Below are positions 56,106 to 64,000 of a DNA stretch of 64,000 nucleotides, piece after piece. The notes under the pieces were generated by a model that saw only the letters and a program-made list of their open reading frames with translations, was not told the DNA's origin and made no database searches. The stretch lies in the NCBI GenBank assembly GCA_050943495.1, contig JBMNPH010000009.1, forward strand, positions 41,443 through 105,442, written 5' to 3'. Numbering within the stretch: position 1 is the stretch's first letter; each line of letters starts with the position of its first letter. Made by a program: the position numbers and the translations under genes. This DNA comes from Merdivicinus sp050943495 (GTDB lineage Bacteria; Bacillota; Clostridia; Oscillospirales; Ruminococcaceae).

Positions 56106-57392
56106 ATGCTCGATATTAAATTTGTACGAAACAACCCCGAAATTGTCAAGGAGAATATTCGCAAGAAATTCCAGGACCGGAAACTGCCCCTCGTCGATGA
56201 AGTCATCGAACTCGACAAGCAGAGCCGTGCCGTTCAGCAGGAAGCCAGCGACCTTCGCGCTTCCCGTAATAAAATTTCCAAGAGCATCGGCGGCCTGATG
56301 GCGCAGGGCAAGAAGGAAGAAGCCGAGGAAATGAAGAAGAAGGTCGCCGAGCAGGCAGACCGTCTCGCAGAACTCGAAAAACTCGAGGGTGAACTTCAGG
56401 AAAAGGTCACCAAAATTATGATGACCATTCCGAATATCATCGATCCCAGCGTTCCGGTCGGCAAAGATGACAGCGAGAACGTTGAAGTTCAGAGATACGG
56501 TGATCCGGTTGTGCCGGACTTCGAAGTCCCCTACCATACCGATATTATGGAACGCTTTAACGGCATTGACCTCGACAGCGCCCGCAAAGTTGCCGGCAAT
56601 GGCTTCTATTATCTGATGGGAGATATTGCCCGCCTGCATTCCGCCGTCATTTCCTATGCCCGCGATTTTATGATTGATCGCGGCTTTACCTATTGCGTGC
56701 CGCCCTTCATGATCCGCAGCAATGTCGTAACCGGCGTTATGAGCTTTGATGAAATGGACGCGATGATGTACAAGATCGAAGGCGAGGATCTTTATCTGAT
56801 CGGCACCAGCGAACATTCAATGATCGGTAAATTTATCGACACCATTCTCGATGAGTCTTCCCTGCCCCAGACCCTCACCAGCTATTCGCCCTGTTTCCGC
56901 AAGGAAAAAGGCGCGCATGGACTGGAAGAGCGTGGCGTTTACCGTATCCACCAGTTTGAAAAGCAGGAAATGATTGTTGTCTGCAAACCTGAAGATAGCA
57001 AAATGTGGTTCGACAAGCTCTGGCAGAATACTGTAGATCTGTTCCGGTCGATGGATATTCCGGTCCGCACTCTCGAATGCTGCTCGGGTGACCTTGCTGA
57101 CCTGAAGGTGAAATCGATTGACGTGGAGGCATGGTCTCCCCGCCAAAAGAAGTATTTCGAGGTTGGAAGCTGCTCCAATCTTGGCGATGCGCAGGCACGC
57201 CGCCTGAAAATTCGGGTCAACGGCGAAAACGGCAAATATTTTGCCCATACCCTCAACAATACTGTGGTTGCTCCGCCCCGTATGCTGATTGCATTCCTCG
57301 AAAACAATCTGAATGCGGACGGCAGCGTCAATATTCCGGTTGCTCTGCGGCCTTATATGGGCGGCAAGGAAAAGCTCATTCCGGTGAAATAA
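56106..57392 (+). CDS. serS: seryl-tRNA synthetase
   Basis: A class II synthetase of 428 aa with the long N-terminal antiparallel coiled coil (about 30-100) that binds the tRNA-Ser long arm. Class II motifs are visible: SPCFRKEKGAHGLEERGVYRIHQFEK (motif 2 region) and NGENGKYFAHTLNNTVVAPPRMLIAFLEN (motif 3). Location after parB is common in Clostridia. No T-box leader is seen in the 26-base gap, so it is likely co-transcribed. Confidence 0.97.
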   Translation: MLDIKFVRNNPEIVKENIRKKFQDRKLPLVDEVIELDKQSRAVQQEASDLRASRNKISKSIGGLMAQGKKEEAEEMKKKVAEQADRLAELEKLEGELQEKVTKIMMTIPNIIDPSVPVGKDDSENVEVQRYGDPVVPDFEVPYHTDIMERFNGIDLDSARKVAGNGFYYLMGDIARLHSAVISYARDFMIDRGFTYCVPPFMIRSNVVTGVMSFDEMDAMMYKIEGEDLYLIGTSEHSMIGKFIDTILDESSLPQTLTSYSPCFRKEKGAHGLEERGVYRIHQFEKQEMIVVCKPEDSKMWFDKLWQNTVDLFRSMDIPVRTLECCSGDLADLKVKSIDVEAWSPRQKKYFEVGSCSNLGDAQARRLKIRVNGENGKYFAHTLNNTVVAPPRMLIAFLENNLNADGSVNIPVALRPYMGGKEKLIPVK

Positions 57393-57398
57393 TCGATT

Positions 57399-57863
57399 AT
57401 GCTGGCAAAGAATCGAAGCGGATGGATCCTTTTGGAGTATTTGGATATTCCGGAAGAGGAACTTATAAATTATGAAAAGGTAACCGGAGCTTATGCAATT
57501 CTTCGTGTGGGCGATCAATATGTGATTGGCTACAACGTGTGGCGTAAGCAATGGGAATTTCCGGCAGGAGGCATTGAGCCAGGTGAATCTGCCAGAGAGG
57601 CGGCTGTCCGGGAACTGTGGGAAGAAACACATCAAAGAAACGAAAATCTTACGTTTCGAGGCTTGTTTCAGGTACAGGATTCGAAAGGAATCCAGAAATA
57701 TCAGGCAGTTTTTATCGGAGAGCAGAACGCTCTTTCCCCTTTTGAATCCTCTGAACAGGACGAAATGGCCGCGATACGGTTGTGGGATCTCAAAGAAAAT
57801 ATTGGGTATGTAGACGAATGTGACCTTAAAATTGTCCAGATCATAACGCAGAAATTCTTATAG
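57399..57863 (+). CDS. Nudix hydrolase
   Basis: A 154-aa protein with a complete Nudix box: GGIEPGESAREAAVRELWEET fits G-x5-E-x7-R-E-U-x-E-E. It would hydrolyse a nucleoside diphosphate linked to another group; the substrate is unknown. It starts six bases after serS, so it may be translated from the same mRNA. Confidence 0.88.
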   Translation: MLAKNRSGWILLEYLDIPEEELINYEKVTGAYAILRVGDQYVIGYNVWRKQWEFPAGGIEPGESAREAAVRELWEETHQRNENLTFRGLFQVQDSKGIQKYQAVFIGEQNALSPFESSEQDEMAAIRLWDLKENIGYVDECDLKIVQIITQKFL

Positions 57864-57876
57864 AAGGTGAATTCCC

Positions 57877-58608
57877 GTGGAACAGATTTTTCGCCGGGAG
57901 CAGGAAGTGCATTTTTACGACTGCGACCCACAGAGCCGCATGAAAATTTCGGCGGCCAATAAATTGCTGGCGGATATGGCGGACGCGCATTATGCCGCCC
58001 GCGGTATGGACCATCGTTGGCTTTGGGAACACGGCTTTGTGTTTTTGGTTTCCAAGGTCAGCATCCAGTTTGACCGCCTTCCCTGCCCGCGTGAAATTTT
58101 GACCGCAGACACTTGGGAACGCGGCATCAAAGGGGCAGCATTCCTGCGGGATTTCGAGATTCGCGATGCCGAAGGACAGCGGGTTATGACTGCATGTACG
58201 TCCTGGATGCTGGTCAATCCGGAAAGTTGGCAGGTATTGCGTCCGTCAGAGTTTCCGAATGCCCAGCCGACCGGAATCGAAGCGGATTGCCCTCCCTGCC
58301 GCCGGCTGAAGATGGCTGAGGGAACTTTGGTGGGAGAACGTTCGGTGCGATATTCCGATCTGGATGCCAATGGGCATGTTTACAATGCAGTCTATGCCGA
58401 TATTGCCGTAGATGTCCTGCCCGATCAATTCCGGCGGATGCCGCTGCGGACTTATCAGATTAATTTTATCCATCAGGCGGTGCCGGGGGATACCATTTCC
58501 CTTTTCCTTCAGCAGACCGATGCTTATACGGTGGTCATAAAAGGCGTAGTTGGGGATCATGACTGCTTTTTATGCGAGTTTGGATATCATCCCGCAGAGG
58601 ATGAGTAG
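57877..58608 (+). CDS. acyl-ACP thioesterase (FatA/FatB-like)
   Basis: A 243-aa double-hotdog thioesterase (VHFYDCDPQSRMKISAANKLLADMAD, FVFLVSKVSIQFDRLP, VRYSDLDANGHVYNAVYADIAVD). The DxNxHxxN-like pattern D-A-N-G-H-V-Y-N in the second hotdog is the family catalytic region. It releases fatty acids from acyl carrier protein. GTG 57877 is the start with AAGGTG upstream. A strong terminator follows. Confidence 0.87.
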   Translation: MEQIFRREQEVHFYDCDPQSRMKISAANKLLADMADAHYAARGMDHRWLWEHGFVFLVSKVSIQFDRLPCPREILTADTWERGIKGAAFLRDFEIRDAEGQRVMTACTSWMLVNPESWQVLRPSEFPNAQPTGIEADCPPCRRLKMAEGTLVGERSVRYSDLDANGHVYNAVYADIAVDVLPDQFRRMPLRTYQINFIHQAVPGDTISLFLQQTDAYTVVIKGVVGDHDCFLCEFGYHPAEDE

Positions 58609-58618
58609 AAAGTCATGG

Positions 58619-58653
58619 AAAAGGATGCCTGAAATTAAAAAAGGCATCCTTTT
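58619..58653 (+). terminator. terminator after the thioesterase gene
   Basis: A perfect 12-bp stem (58619-58630 with 58642-58653). A T-rich stretch follows a few bases later. Confidence 0.85.
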
Positions 58654-58752
58654 GGTTATATTTTTATTTTTTAACAAAAATTGTTTCTAGATATTGTTAT
58701 AATAATCAGTTAAAATAAAGAGGGTATCTTTCTATATGGGAGGTCGATCTTT

Positions 58753-59223
58753 ATGATTCTAAAAATAAATAGCGAGTTCAGAACGCAAGTAAATCAATAT
58801 ATAGAAAAAGAATGGGCAGGTCCCATTGTAGTAACAAAGGGTATTTTACATGATACCTCCAATGCGGATGGCTTTATTTCAATTGACAAGGATGAATTAA
58901 CAGGGTATATCCTTTATCATATACAAAATAAGGAATGTGAAATTTTAGTTTTGCACAGCATTCTAGAAAATCATGGAATTGGTTCCAACTTAATAAAGTC
59001 TGTTATCGGTATTGCCAAAAGTAATGGCTGCAAACGGGTTTGGCTGATAACGACAAACGATAATATTCATGCAATTCGATATTATCAAAAATTTGGATTT
59101 GAATTAAAAGCAGTTTATATTAATGCACTTGATGAATCCAGAAAGTTAAAACCGTCTATTCCTCAATTCGGAAATGAAGGAATTCCGATCAAACACGAGT
59201 TTGAGTTTAGCTATCAATTATAG
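58753..59223 (+). CDS. GNAT-family N-acetyltransferase (AT-rich gene)
   Basis: A 156-aa GNAT protein: EILVLHSILENHGIGSNLIKSVIGIAKSNGCKRVWLITTNDNIHAIRYYQKFGFEL, read in parts, has the acetyl-CoA loop and the C-terminal YYQKFGF motif. GGAGG precedes the ATG by nine bases, and an extended -10 (TGTTATAAT) lies upstream. By eye it is much richer in A and T than the genes to its left, suggesting acquisition. The substrate is unknown. Confidence 0.85.
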   Translation: MILKINSEFRTQVNQYIEKEWAGPIVVTKGILHDTSNADGFISIDKDELTGYILYHIQNKECEILVLHSILENHGIGSNLIKSVIGIAKSNGCKRVWLITTNDNIHAIRYYQKFGFELKAVYINALDESRKLKPSIPQFGNEGIPIKHEFEFSYQL

Positions 59224-59388
59224 ATATTAAGTTCTCTTAACTTAATAACAACGAAATCGCTTTTGCAAGATCGAATGATAGAATCTGGATATATGCAACA
59301 GTACACAGAAAATTACAATTTTTAAAGGATTATGATTTGATCCAATTCCTATTATAGAGAAACAATAATATTATATAAGGTGATGATT

Positions 59389-61239
59389 ATGTCTCAGCAC
59401 TGCAGAAAAAAACAGTTTTTATTTGGATTTTTACTTCTGATCGCAATTAATTTTCTATTTTCCGCACCAGTATGCGCAATGGAACGGTATGATTTACAAA
59501 TGAATCAGTTCGTTGTAGCATATGGGCAGGAAATTTCGATGCGATATTACAATGCCAGCGCAGACGGCTGGATAGGAATTTACCGAACCGATTCGGAGAC
59601 CGGCGAAAAAACACTGGTGACATCTCAGCAAATCGGAGTATCTCGTTATGAAGGAAGCATGTCTTTTGAAACAATGGCTAATCAATTGATTCCCGACACC
59701 TATACCGTAGAATATTACCGGACAAAAAGCCAGAAGGCAGACGAGGAAACATTTGAAGTGGTGAATCAGTCCTTTTATCCGGATCAGCGGGTCTATAGTG
59801 CGGGAGAAAATGGCTTTTTCTATTATGACGATGTGGATGCGGGAAATGGAAATTGGATCGGAGTCTTTCCAGCTGATGCGGTTCCCTCCCCTTATAACAG
59901 TTTGACTTGGGCATACCTGCCAGAAGGAACTGAACGGATTTACACAGGAGAATTCATAGGTACTGGCGGCATATTTACGGAGTTGGCGGTTGGTGATTAT
60001 CAGGTTTGTCTGTTTGAAGGAGATGCGGAAACACCGAAATGGACCGAAACATTTTCCATTCGACCGCGGGATGCGGTACAGGCAACCTATACTCGCGCAG
60101 CAGGGGCTATTGATGGAACGGTAGAAGGAACACTGACATTAACTGGCGACCAGGGAAAATTGGACGATTATTATTGGGTATATTGGGGAAATGAATCCGG
60201 TTTGATTGAGGATTATTTGCCGGCAGGTGTGATCGAAACCGCAGAATCAACGACTTTGACGATGCTCCCCAATCAGGAGGCACCCGAAGGAGCAACACGG
60301 CTATATCTGTTTGAAGGAAGTAAGCGCAGTAAAACTGCACGGTCAGTCCCCTTGACGGTGGAATTACCAGACGGAGTCAGTGCACCAAAGGATGCATTAA
60401 TTACTTCCTTTGCAGTGATGACAGATATTCATGTAGGAAGCAGTCAATACTCCTCTACCACTCGTACGACCAAGTATGCAATGAATGATATTGAGCGGAA
60501 TATGGAAGGTATTGATTTTGTAATTACACTCGGAGATGTGGTGAATAATGGAAATCCTTCAGAATATAAACAGCTTCGGAGTTTGTTGGATGACTATCAG
60601 GATCGGCTTCCTACCCAATATTTTCTGATTGGAAACCATGATCTTGCCTTGAATAAGGGGAATCCGGAGGGGCAGATCCAGTATTATCTGGAAACTACGG
60701 GTATGCCTTCAGTTTATTATAGTTTCCAGAGTCAGGGCTGTAGCTTCATTGTTCTGGGGTCTGAGGGAGCGCCAGAGGGAACTTCATTGAATACCGTGGA
60801 AGCTTGGTTATCCCAGGAACAGTTGGATTGGCTGGAAAAAGAGTTAGAACAAGCAGCAGCTTATGCGCCTGAGCGTCCTATTTTTGTATTCCTGCACCAG
60901 CCTCTGCAGAATACCGTGCCGGATAGTTACAATTCCATGATAGTACAGGATGCAGAGTTGCGGGAAATACTTTCAGAATATCCGCAGGTGATTTTTATGA
61001 CGGGACATTCTCATCATGCAATGGATGAGGAAAATGTTGTTATAACGGATAGTGCCGATGGATTCCGAATGGTGCATGCAGGCGGCACGAGCAGCTTATG
61101 GGACTATCAGGGCAAGTACACGGGAAGTCAGGGTTGCCTGGTTGAGGTATACACGGGATATGTCCGAATTCGCGCCCGCGATTACGGAGAAAATGCCTGG
61201 ATGGGTTCTGCCCAGTATGTCATTTATAACAACAATTGA
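59389..61239 (+). CDS. secreted metallophosphoesterase with N-terminal beta domains
   Basis: A 616-aa exported protein. The signal peptide is FLFGFLLLIAINFLFSAPVCA (about residues 10-30) with no anchor seen. Residues of about 35-320 are beta-rich repeats (three Ig-like modules, with similar GNWIGVF, DGWIGIY and YYWVYWG segments). The calcineurin-like phosphoesterase domain (about 345-610) has MTDIHVG, TLGDVVNNG, IGNHDLA and MTGHSHHAMD, all metal ligands in place. It may release phosphate outside the cell. ATG 59389 follows AAGGTGA. It is AT-rich like its upstream neighbour. Confidence 0.88.
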   Translation: MSQHCRKKQFLFGFLLLIAINFLFSAPVCAMERYDLQMNQFVVAYGQEISMRYYNASADGWIGIYRTDSETGEKTLVTSQQIGVSRYEGSMSFETMANQLIPDTYTVEYYRTKSQKADEETFEVVNQSFYPDQRVYSAGENGFFYYDDVDAGNGNWIGVFPADAVPSPYNSLTWAYLPEGTERIYTGEFIGTGGIFTELAVGDYQVCLFEGDAETPKWTETFSIRPRDAVQATYTRAAGAIDGTVEGTLTLTGDQGKLDDYYWVYWGNESGLIEDYLPAGVIETAESTTLTMLPNQEAPEGATRLYLFEGSKRSKTARSVPLTVELPDGVSAPKDALITSFAVMTDIHVGSSQYSSTTRTTKYAMNDIERNMEGIDFVITLGDVVNNGNPSEYKQLRSLLDDYQDRLPTQYFLIGNHDLALNKGNPEGQIQYYLETTGMPSVYYSFQSQGCSFIVLGSEGAPEGTSLNTVEAWLSQEQLDWLEKELEQAAAYAPERPIFVFLHQPLQNTVPDSYNSMIVQDAELREILSEYPQVIFMTGHSHHAMDEENVVITDSADGFRMVHAGGTSSLWDYQGKYTGSQGCLVEVYTGYVRIRARDYGENAWMGSAQYVIYNNN

Positions 61240-61248
61240 TCGATGAAA

Positions 61249-61285
61249 AAAACCGCTGCATTCCAAAAAGGAATCCAGCGGTTTT
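61249..61285. terminator. bidirectional terminator between the metallophosphoesterase and rsmI genes
   Basis: A 16-bp stem with one mismatch (61249-61264 with 61270-61285), 5-base loop, with A and T runs at the ends. Confidence 0.88.
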
Positions 61286-61289
61286 CGTT

Positions 61290-62120
61290 CTATTTGAGCA
61301 ACCCAGCGTAAATTTCGCTCTTTTTATATCCGGTTTCGGATGCAGCCAGGCGTGCTGCTTCGGTCGGTTTCATACCGTCTGCGACGTAAGCCTGTGCAGC
61401 AGCAATCGCCTGTTCCAGCGAGACCGGTTCGGCTTCCTGAGGGAGAAGAGGCGCACCTTCCAGAATCAGGACGAACTCCCCTTTTGGTTGGCAGTCGGTA
61501 AAGTAGCGGAGGGCGCCGTCAAGGTCGGTACGGAGAACCTCTTCATGAATTTTGGTCAGTTCCCGTGCCAGAGAGATGCGGCGGTTCCCAAAAACTTTTC
61601 GCATATCCTGGAGGGTGTTAAGCAGTTTATGAGGTGCTTCATAGAAAATCAAAGTGTGGGGATCCTGCCGCAGAGATTCCAAATGAAGCTGACGATTTCT
61701 ACGGTTGGTGGAGAGAAATCCCTCAAAGCAAAAACGGGAGGTTGATAGTCCACTCAGGCAGAGGGCAGAGATAGCGGCGCTGGGTCCCGGGATTACGATG
61801 GCAGGAATCTGATATTCGGCGGCTAGACGCACCAGATCCTCCCCTGGATCGGAGATACAAGGCATACCGGCATCGGAGACAATGGCACAGTTTTCCCCCT
61901 GTTGAATTCGGTTGATGATCATCATGCCGCGTTCGCGCAGATTGTGTTCGTGGTAGCTGACCATTGGTTTTTTGATGGAGAAGTGGTTGAGAAGCTTTAG
62001 GGTTACACGGGTATCCTCAGCTGCAATAAAATCGACTTCCTGCAAGGTTTCAACTGCTCGTGGAGAGAGATCAGAAAGATTTCCGATCGGTGTGCCCACC
62101 ACATAAAGGTTTCCACTCAT
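61290..62120 (-). CDS. rsmI: 16S rRNA (cytidine1402-2'-O)-methyltransferase RsmI
   Basis: A tetrapyrrole-methylase-fold enzyme of 276 aa: LYVVGTPIGNLSDLSPRAVETLQ, FIAAEDTRVTLKLLNHF, IVSDAGMPCISDPGEDLV and YEAPHKLLNTL are all family marks. ATG 62120 has AGGAGGTG upstream; an in-frame GTG four codons earlier overlaps that site. It starts 18 bases after the trmN6-like gene, the same order as yabB-rsmI in Bacillus. Confidence 0.96.
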   Translation of the reverse strand: MSGNLYVVGTPIGNLSDLSPRAVETLQEVDFIAAEDTRVTLKLLNHFSIKKPMVSYHEHNLRERGMMIINRIQQGENCAIVSDAGMPCISDPGEDLVRLAAEYQIPAIVIPGPSAAISALCLSGLSTSRFCFEGFLSTNRRNRQLHLESLRQDPHTLIFYEAPHKLLNTLQDMRKVFGNRRISLARELTKIHEEVLRTDLDGALRYFTDCQPKGEFVLILEGAPLLPQEAEPVSLEQAIAAAQAYVADGMKPTEAARLAASETGYKKSEIYAGLLK

Positions 62121-62138
62121 TTGGAAAAGCACCTCCTT

Positions 62139-62882
62139 TTATTTTACATTAGGTATATTTCCGTATATATTCAACATTTCGTTGGTGAAAGAGCCGTCCG
62201 GATTCATGGAAAAGAGTGGCGGTTCCACCTCTAAAAATGGTTTTGCGCCCAGTTTTGCTTCAATAAGGAAGAGCCACGGCAGTGCTTGGGCATTTTTTGC
62301 TGCAAAGCGGAGGCGTTTTGGTTCCAGATGATATCGTCGCATGGCGCAGATAACGTCCGCAAGCCGTTCTGGACGCTGACAGATGCAGAGCCTTCCCCCA
62401 AATTTTAGGAGGCGAGATGCGGTCTGGCAGACATCGTCGATGGTGCAGGAGAGTTCGTGACGCGCGATCTGACGGCCGGGATCCGGATTGAGAATTCCAG
62501 TTTGAGCGATTTTATAAGGAGGATTGCAAGTAATCAGATCCAGTGATCCATTCGGTATTTTTCCATCCAGTTCACGCAGATCTCCTTCAATTGGATGGAT
62601 TATTTCCTCTAATTGGGAGGCAGAGATACTCTGGCGGCATTGTGCAGCAGCATCAGATTGAATTTCCACTGCGTATATTTTTGATGGTTGATACTTTTTG
62701 TACAAGACAATTGGAATAATTCCACAGCCGGTACCCAAATCAGCACAGAGGTCCTTGTGTCGTGCACGGGCGAAATCCGCCAGTAAAAAGGCATCTGTTC
62801 CGAATTTATGAATCTCGCCTACGCAGACGAACAATTCATTGCCATGCGGACCTATTCCCAATGATTCGAATTTCCACTCCAT
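62139..62882 (-). CDS. TrmN6/YabB-like tRNA adenine-N6 methyltransferase
   Basis: A 247-aa SAM methyltransferase with motif I CADLGTGCGIIPIVL and the N6-adenine catalytic motif NPPY in LITCNPPYKI. The family modifies A37 of tRNA1(Val) in E. coli; the Firmicutes target is less certain. GGAGGG precedes the ATG. It is the first gene of a two-gene operon with rsmI. Confidence 0.9.
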   Translation of the reverse strand: MEWKFESLGIGPHGNELFVCVGEIHKFGTDAFLLADFARARHKDLCADLGTGCGIIPIVLYKKYQPSKIYAVEIQSDAAAQCRQSISASQLEEIIHPIEGDLRELDGKIPNGSLDLITCNPPYKIAQTGILNPDPGRQIARHELSCTIDDVCQTASRLLKFGGRLCICQRPERLADVICAMRRYHLEPKRLRFAAKNAQALPWLFLIEAKLGAKPFLEVEPPLFSMNPDGSFTNEMLNIYGNIPNVK

Positions 62883-62909
62883 GCGCGCCCTCCTTTTGAA
62901 TATGTAATC

Positions 62910-62938
62910 ATTGTATCACAAACCAAAATGCAGAGCAA
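62910..62938 (-). promoter_or_regulatory. promoter of the trmN6-rsmI operon
   Basis: Minus-strand TTGCTC (62933-62938), 17-base spacer and TACAAT (62910-62915). Confidence 0.7.
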
Positions 62939-62967
62939 GAATTTTTTGAAAAATTTTCAAAAAGCTC

Positions 62968-62997
62968 TTGACTTTTCCCCCACTTTTGTTGTATGAT
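62968..62997 (+). promoter_or_regulatory. promoter of tRNA-Leu
   Basis: TTGACT (62968-62973), 18-base spacer and TATGAT (62992-62997), starting about 10 bases before the tRNA gene. Confidence 0.8.
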
Positions 62998-63007
62998 AGA
63001 TATTAAC

Positions 63008-63094
63008 GCCGGTATGATGGAATTGGCAGACGTGACGGACTCAAAATCCGTTGGTAGCGATACCGTGTCGGTTCGACCCCGACTACCGGCACCA
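63008..63094 (+). tRNA. tRNA-Leu (CAA)
   Basis: An 87-base class II tRNA including encoded CCA. The acceptor GCCGGTA pairs with TACCGGC, the anticodon stem ACGGA/TCCGT encloses CTCAAAA with anticodon CAA, and a long variable arm and T loop TTCGACC are present. Confidence 0.96.
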
Positions 63095-63135
63095 AACCTG
63101 TGATTAGCATTTTGCAATCACAGGTTTTTATTTTT
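63095..63135 (+). terminator. terminator of tRNA-Leu
   Basis: A perfect 11-bp stem (63095-63105 with 63116-63126), 10-base loop and a T-rich tail. The stem begins directly after the CCA end. Confidence 0.92.
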
Positions 63136-63251
63136 AAATGCCCAATAACTTGTAACAAGGATACAGAAAACCAAATAGGCTTCACGTGTCTAATGTGGGT
63201 ATAAAGTATATGGCTCAAAACAAAATTATTCTGCCTTCCTTCGTACTAAAC

Positions 63252-63793
63252 TTAGAAGATTTTATGTGGGCGTTTACAAATAAAAATGTAAATGCGGTTA
63301 TCGCGAATATGGGTGGAATGACAGTATCAAAGTAATTCTTTATATTAATCCCCAATGTATTCAGGCAAATCCGAAAGTGTTTGTAGGATATTCTGATGTA
63401 ATGAATTTGCATATTTTATGCTATAAAAATGGGCTTTCCACTTTTTATGGTGATAACTTGTTGTATCCTATTGCTGAAGCGCAAGGCTGGCACCATTATA
63501 GTAAAAAATGGTTTATGGACGTATTCTTTACCAATAAAATCATTGGCATGATTCCTCCTGCAAAAGAGTGGACATATGAATCCACGAATTATACAAATCC
63601 TCAGTACACAAGACAATATTATAAAAATACGCCCTATAAACTTTTACAAGGGACAGGGATTGTTCAAGGATCGCTTTTCGGTGGTCATCTCGGATTAATG
63701 GAACTGATGAAGAAGAGCAAAATGAAATTGTTCGACTTATCAGCAATCAATACGGGCGATTTGATCTTCCTTTTTATTCCTATTGGAAAATGA
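63252..63793 (+). pseudogene. remnant of an S66 LD-carboxypeptidase / MccF-like gene
   Basis: Two reading frames together match the S66 serine peptidase family. The first (63252-63335) reads LEDFMWAFTNKNVNAVIANMGG, then stops. The second joins near 63317 and continues NDSIKVILYINPQCIQANPKVFVGYSDVM to FYGDNLLYP, with the nucleophile motif GYSD. Losing one base at 63315-63319 explains the shift. The expected N-terminus, up to about 70 residues, is missing, and the C-terminal part ends early at 63793. The region is AT-rich. It is a broken gene, not a working enzyme. Confidence 0.75.
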
Positions 63794-64000
63794 ATGTCTA
63801 TATAGAAAAAGTTTCAGTACAGTTTGGTATCAAATTCCATATTGGAGTCGTGACCTCTCCTTAAAGACAGCGGTAAAAATGAGTATTCTTTGAAGAAGAT
63901 ATATTTTTATTGTGTAGAATGTGAAATCCATAGAAACTGTTGATTTCTTTATAAATATGAAGCCCTATCTAAGATGAAAACACTCCAATTTTTATACAAA
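63794..64000. other. AT-rich right edge without a recognisable gene
   Basis: About 200 bases with no convincing start codon, ribosome site or known motif. A frame overlapping the pseudogene end continues for some 50 codons but shows no family. It is probably decayed DNA continuous with the S66 remnant. Confidence 0.5.

Noticed and set aside
1..64000. CRISPR arrays, insertion sequences, prophage, integrases
   Set aside because: No regularly spaced repeats, transposase motifs, terminal repeats with target duplications, or phage structural genes were found by reading both strands.

Overview
This 64 kb window is a bacterial chromosome segment centred on the replication origin. It fits a moderately GC-rich Clostridia genome, with the gene content of the Ruminococcaceae/Oscillospirales type; that placement is inference. 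The evidence is Firmicutes gene order (dnaA-dnaN-yaaA-recF-remB-gyrB-gyrA to the left, rpmH-rnpA-yidD-yidC-khpB-mnmE-mnmG-rsmG-noc-parA-parB to the right), strong GGAGG ribosome binding sites, TTG/GTG starts placed by Shine-Dalgarno spacing, and TTGACA-N17-TATAAT promoters. Left of dnaA most genes are on the minus strand and right of it most are on the plus strand, so transcription follows replication on both arms.

Layout. 0-1 kb: 5' part of a DAHP synthase gene (aroF) behind its own promoter, a 37-residue leader peptide packed with Phe/Tyr/Trp codons, and an intrinsic terminator, which looks like ribosome-mediated attenuation. 1-3.3 kb: XRE-cupin regulator plus acyl-CoA synthetase. 3.4-13.3 kb: accessory genes, namely PadR/HAAS, an XRE regulator with a small four-cysteine protein (a second copy lies at 10.5 kb), a five-gene operon (two acetyltransferases, HAD, mutY, ywlG), a TIM-barrel isomerase, DUF975, an array of short perfect hairpins at 10.8-11.3 kb, gtrA, vanZ and an M14 peptidase. 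13.3-23.6 kb: housekeeping block rnj, gdpP, rplI, dnaB, tilS, hpt, ftsH. 23.6-35.4 kb: a catalytically degenerate phosphohexomutase-like gene, a tiny secreted peptide, a UroD-family methyltransferase with a divergent AraC regulator, a DUF2975/XRE/membrane operon, fucosidase, lysozyme, a methyltransferase, tRNA-Met and tRNA-Glu, acetyltransferases, rsmA and an ASCH protein.

35.4-57.4 kb is the origin region. DnaA boxes lie on both sides of dnaA. An AT-rich stretch with five DnaA-trio-like TAG/TAA triplets lies between dnaA and dnaN. Two perfect parS sites in inverted orientation lie between noc and parA. The noc and parA genes share a near-identical promoter core. The two ParB-like proteins carry different recognition residues, one Noc-type and one ParB-type.

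57.4-64 kb: serS is followed by Nudix and acyl-ACP thioesterase genes, then an AT-rich probably acquired pair (acetyltransferase and secreted metallophosphoesterase), then rsmI and a trmN6-like gene on the minus strand, tRNA-Leu(CAA), and a frameshifted S66 peptidase remnant in AT-rich DNA at the right edge. No CRISPR array, insertion sequence, prophage or rRNA operon was seen. The strongest candidates for something undescribed are the aromatic leader-peptide attenuator, the duplicated four-cysteine protein family and the hairpin array.
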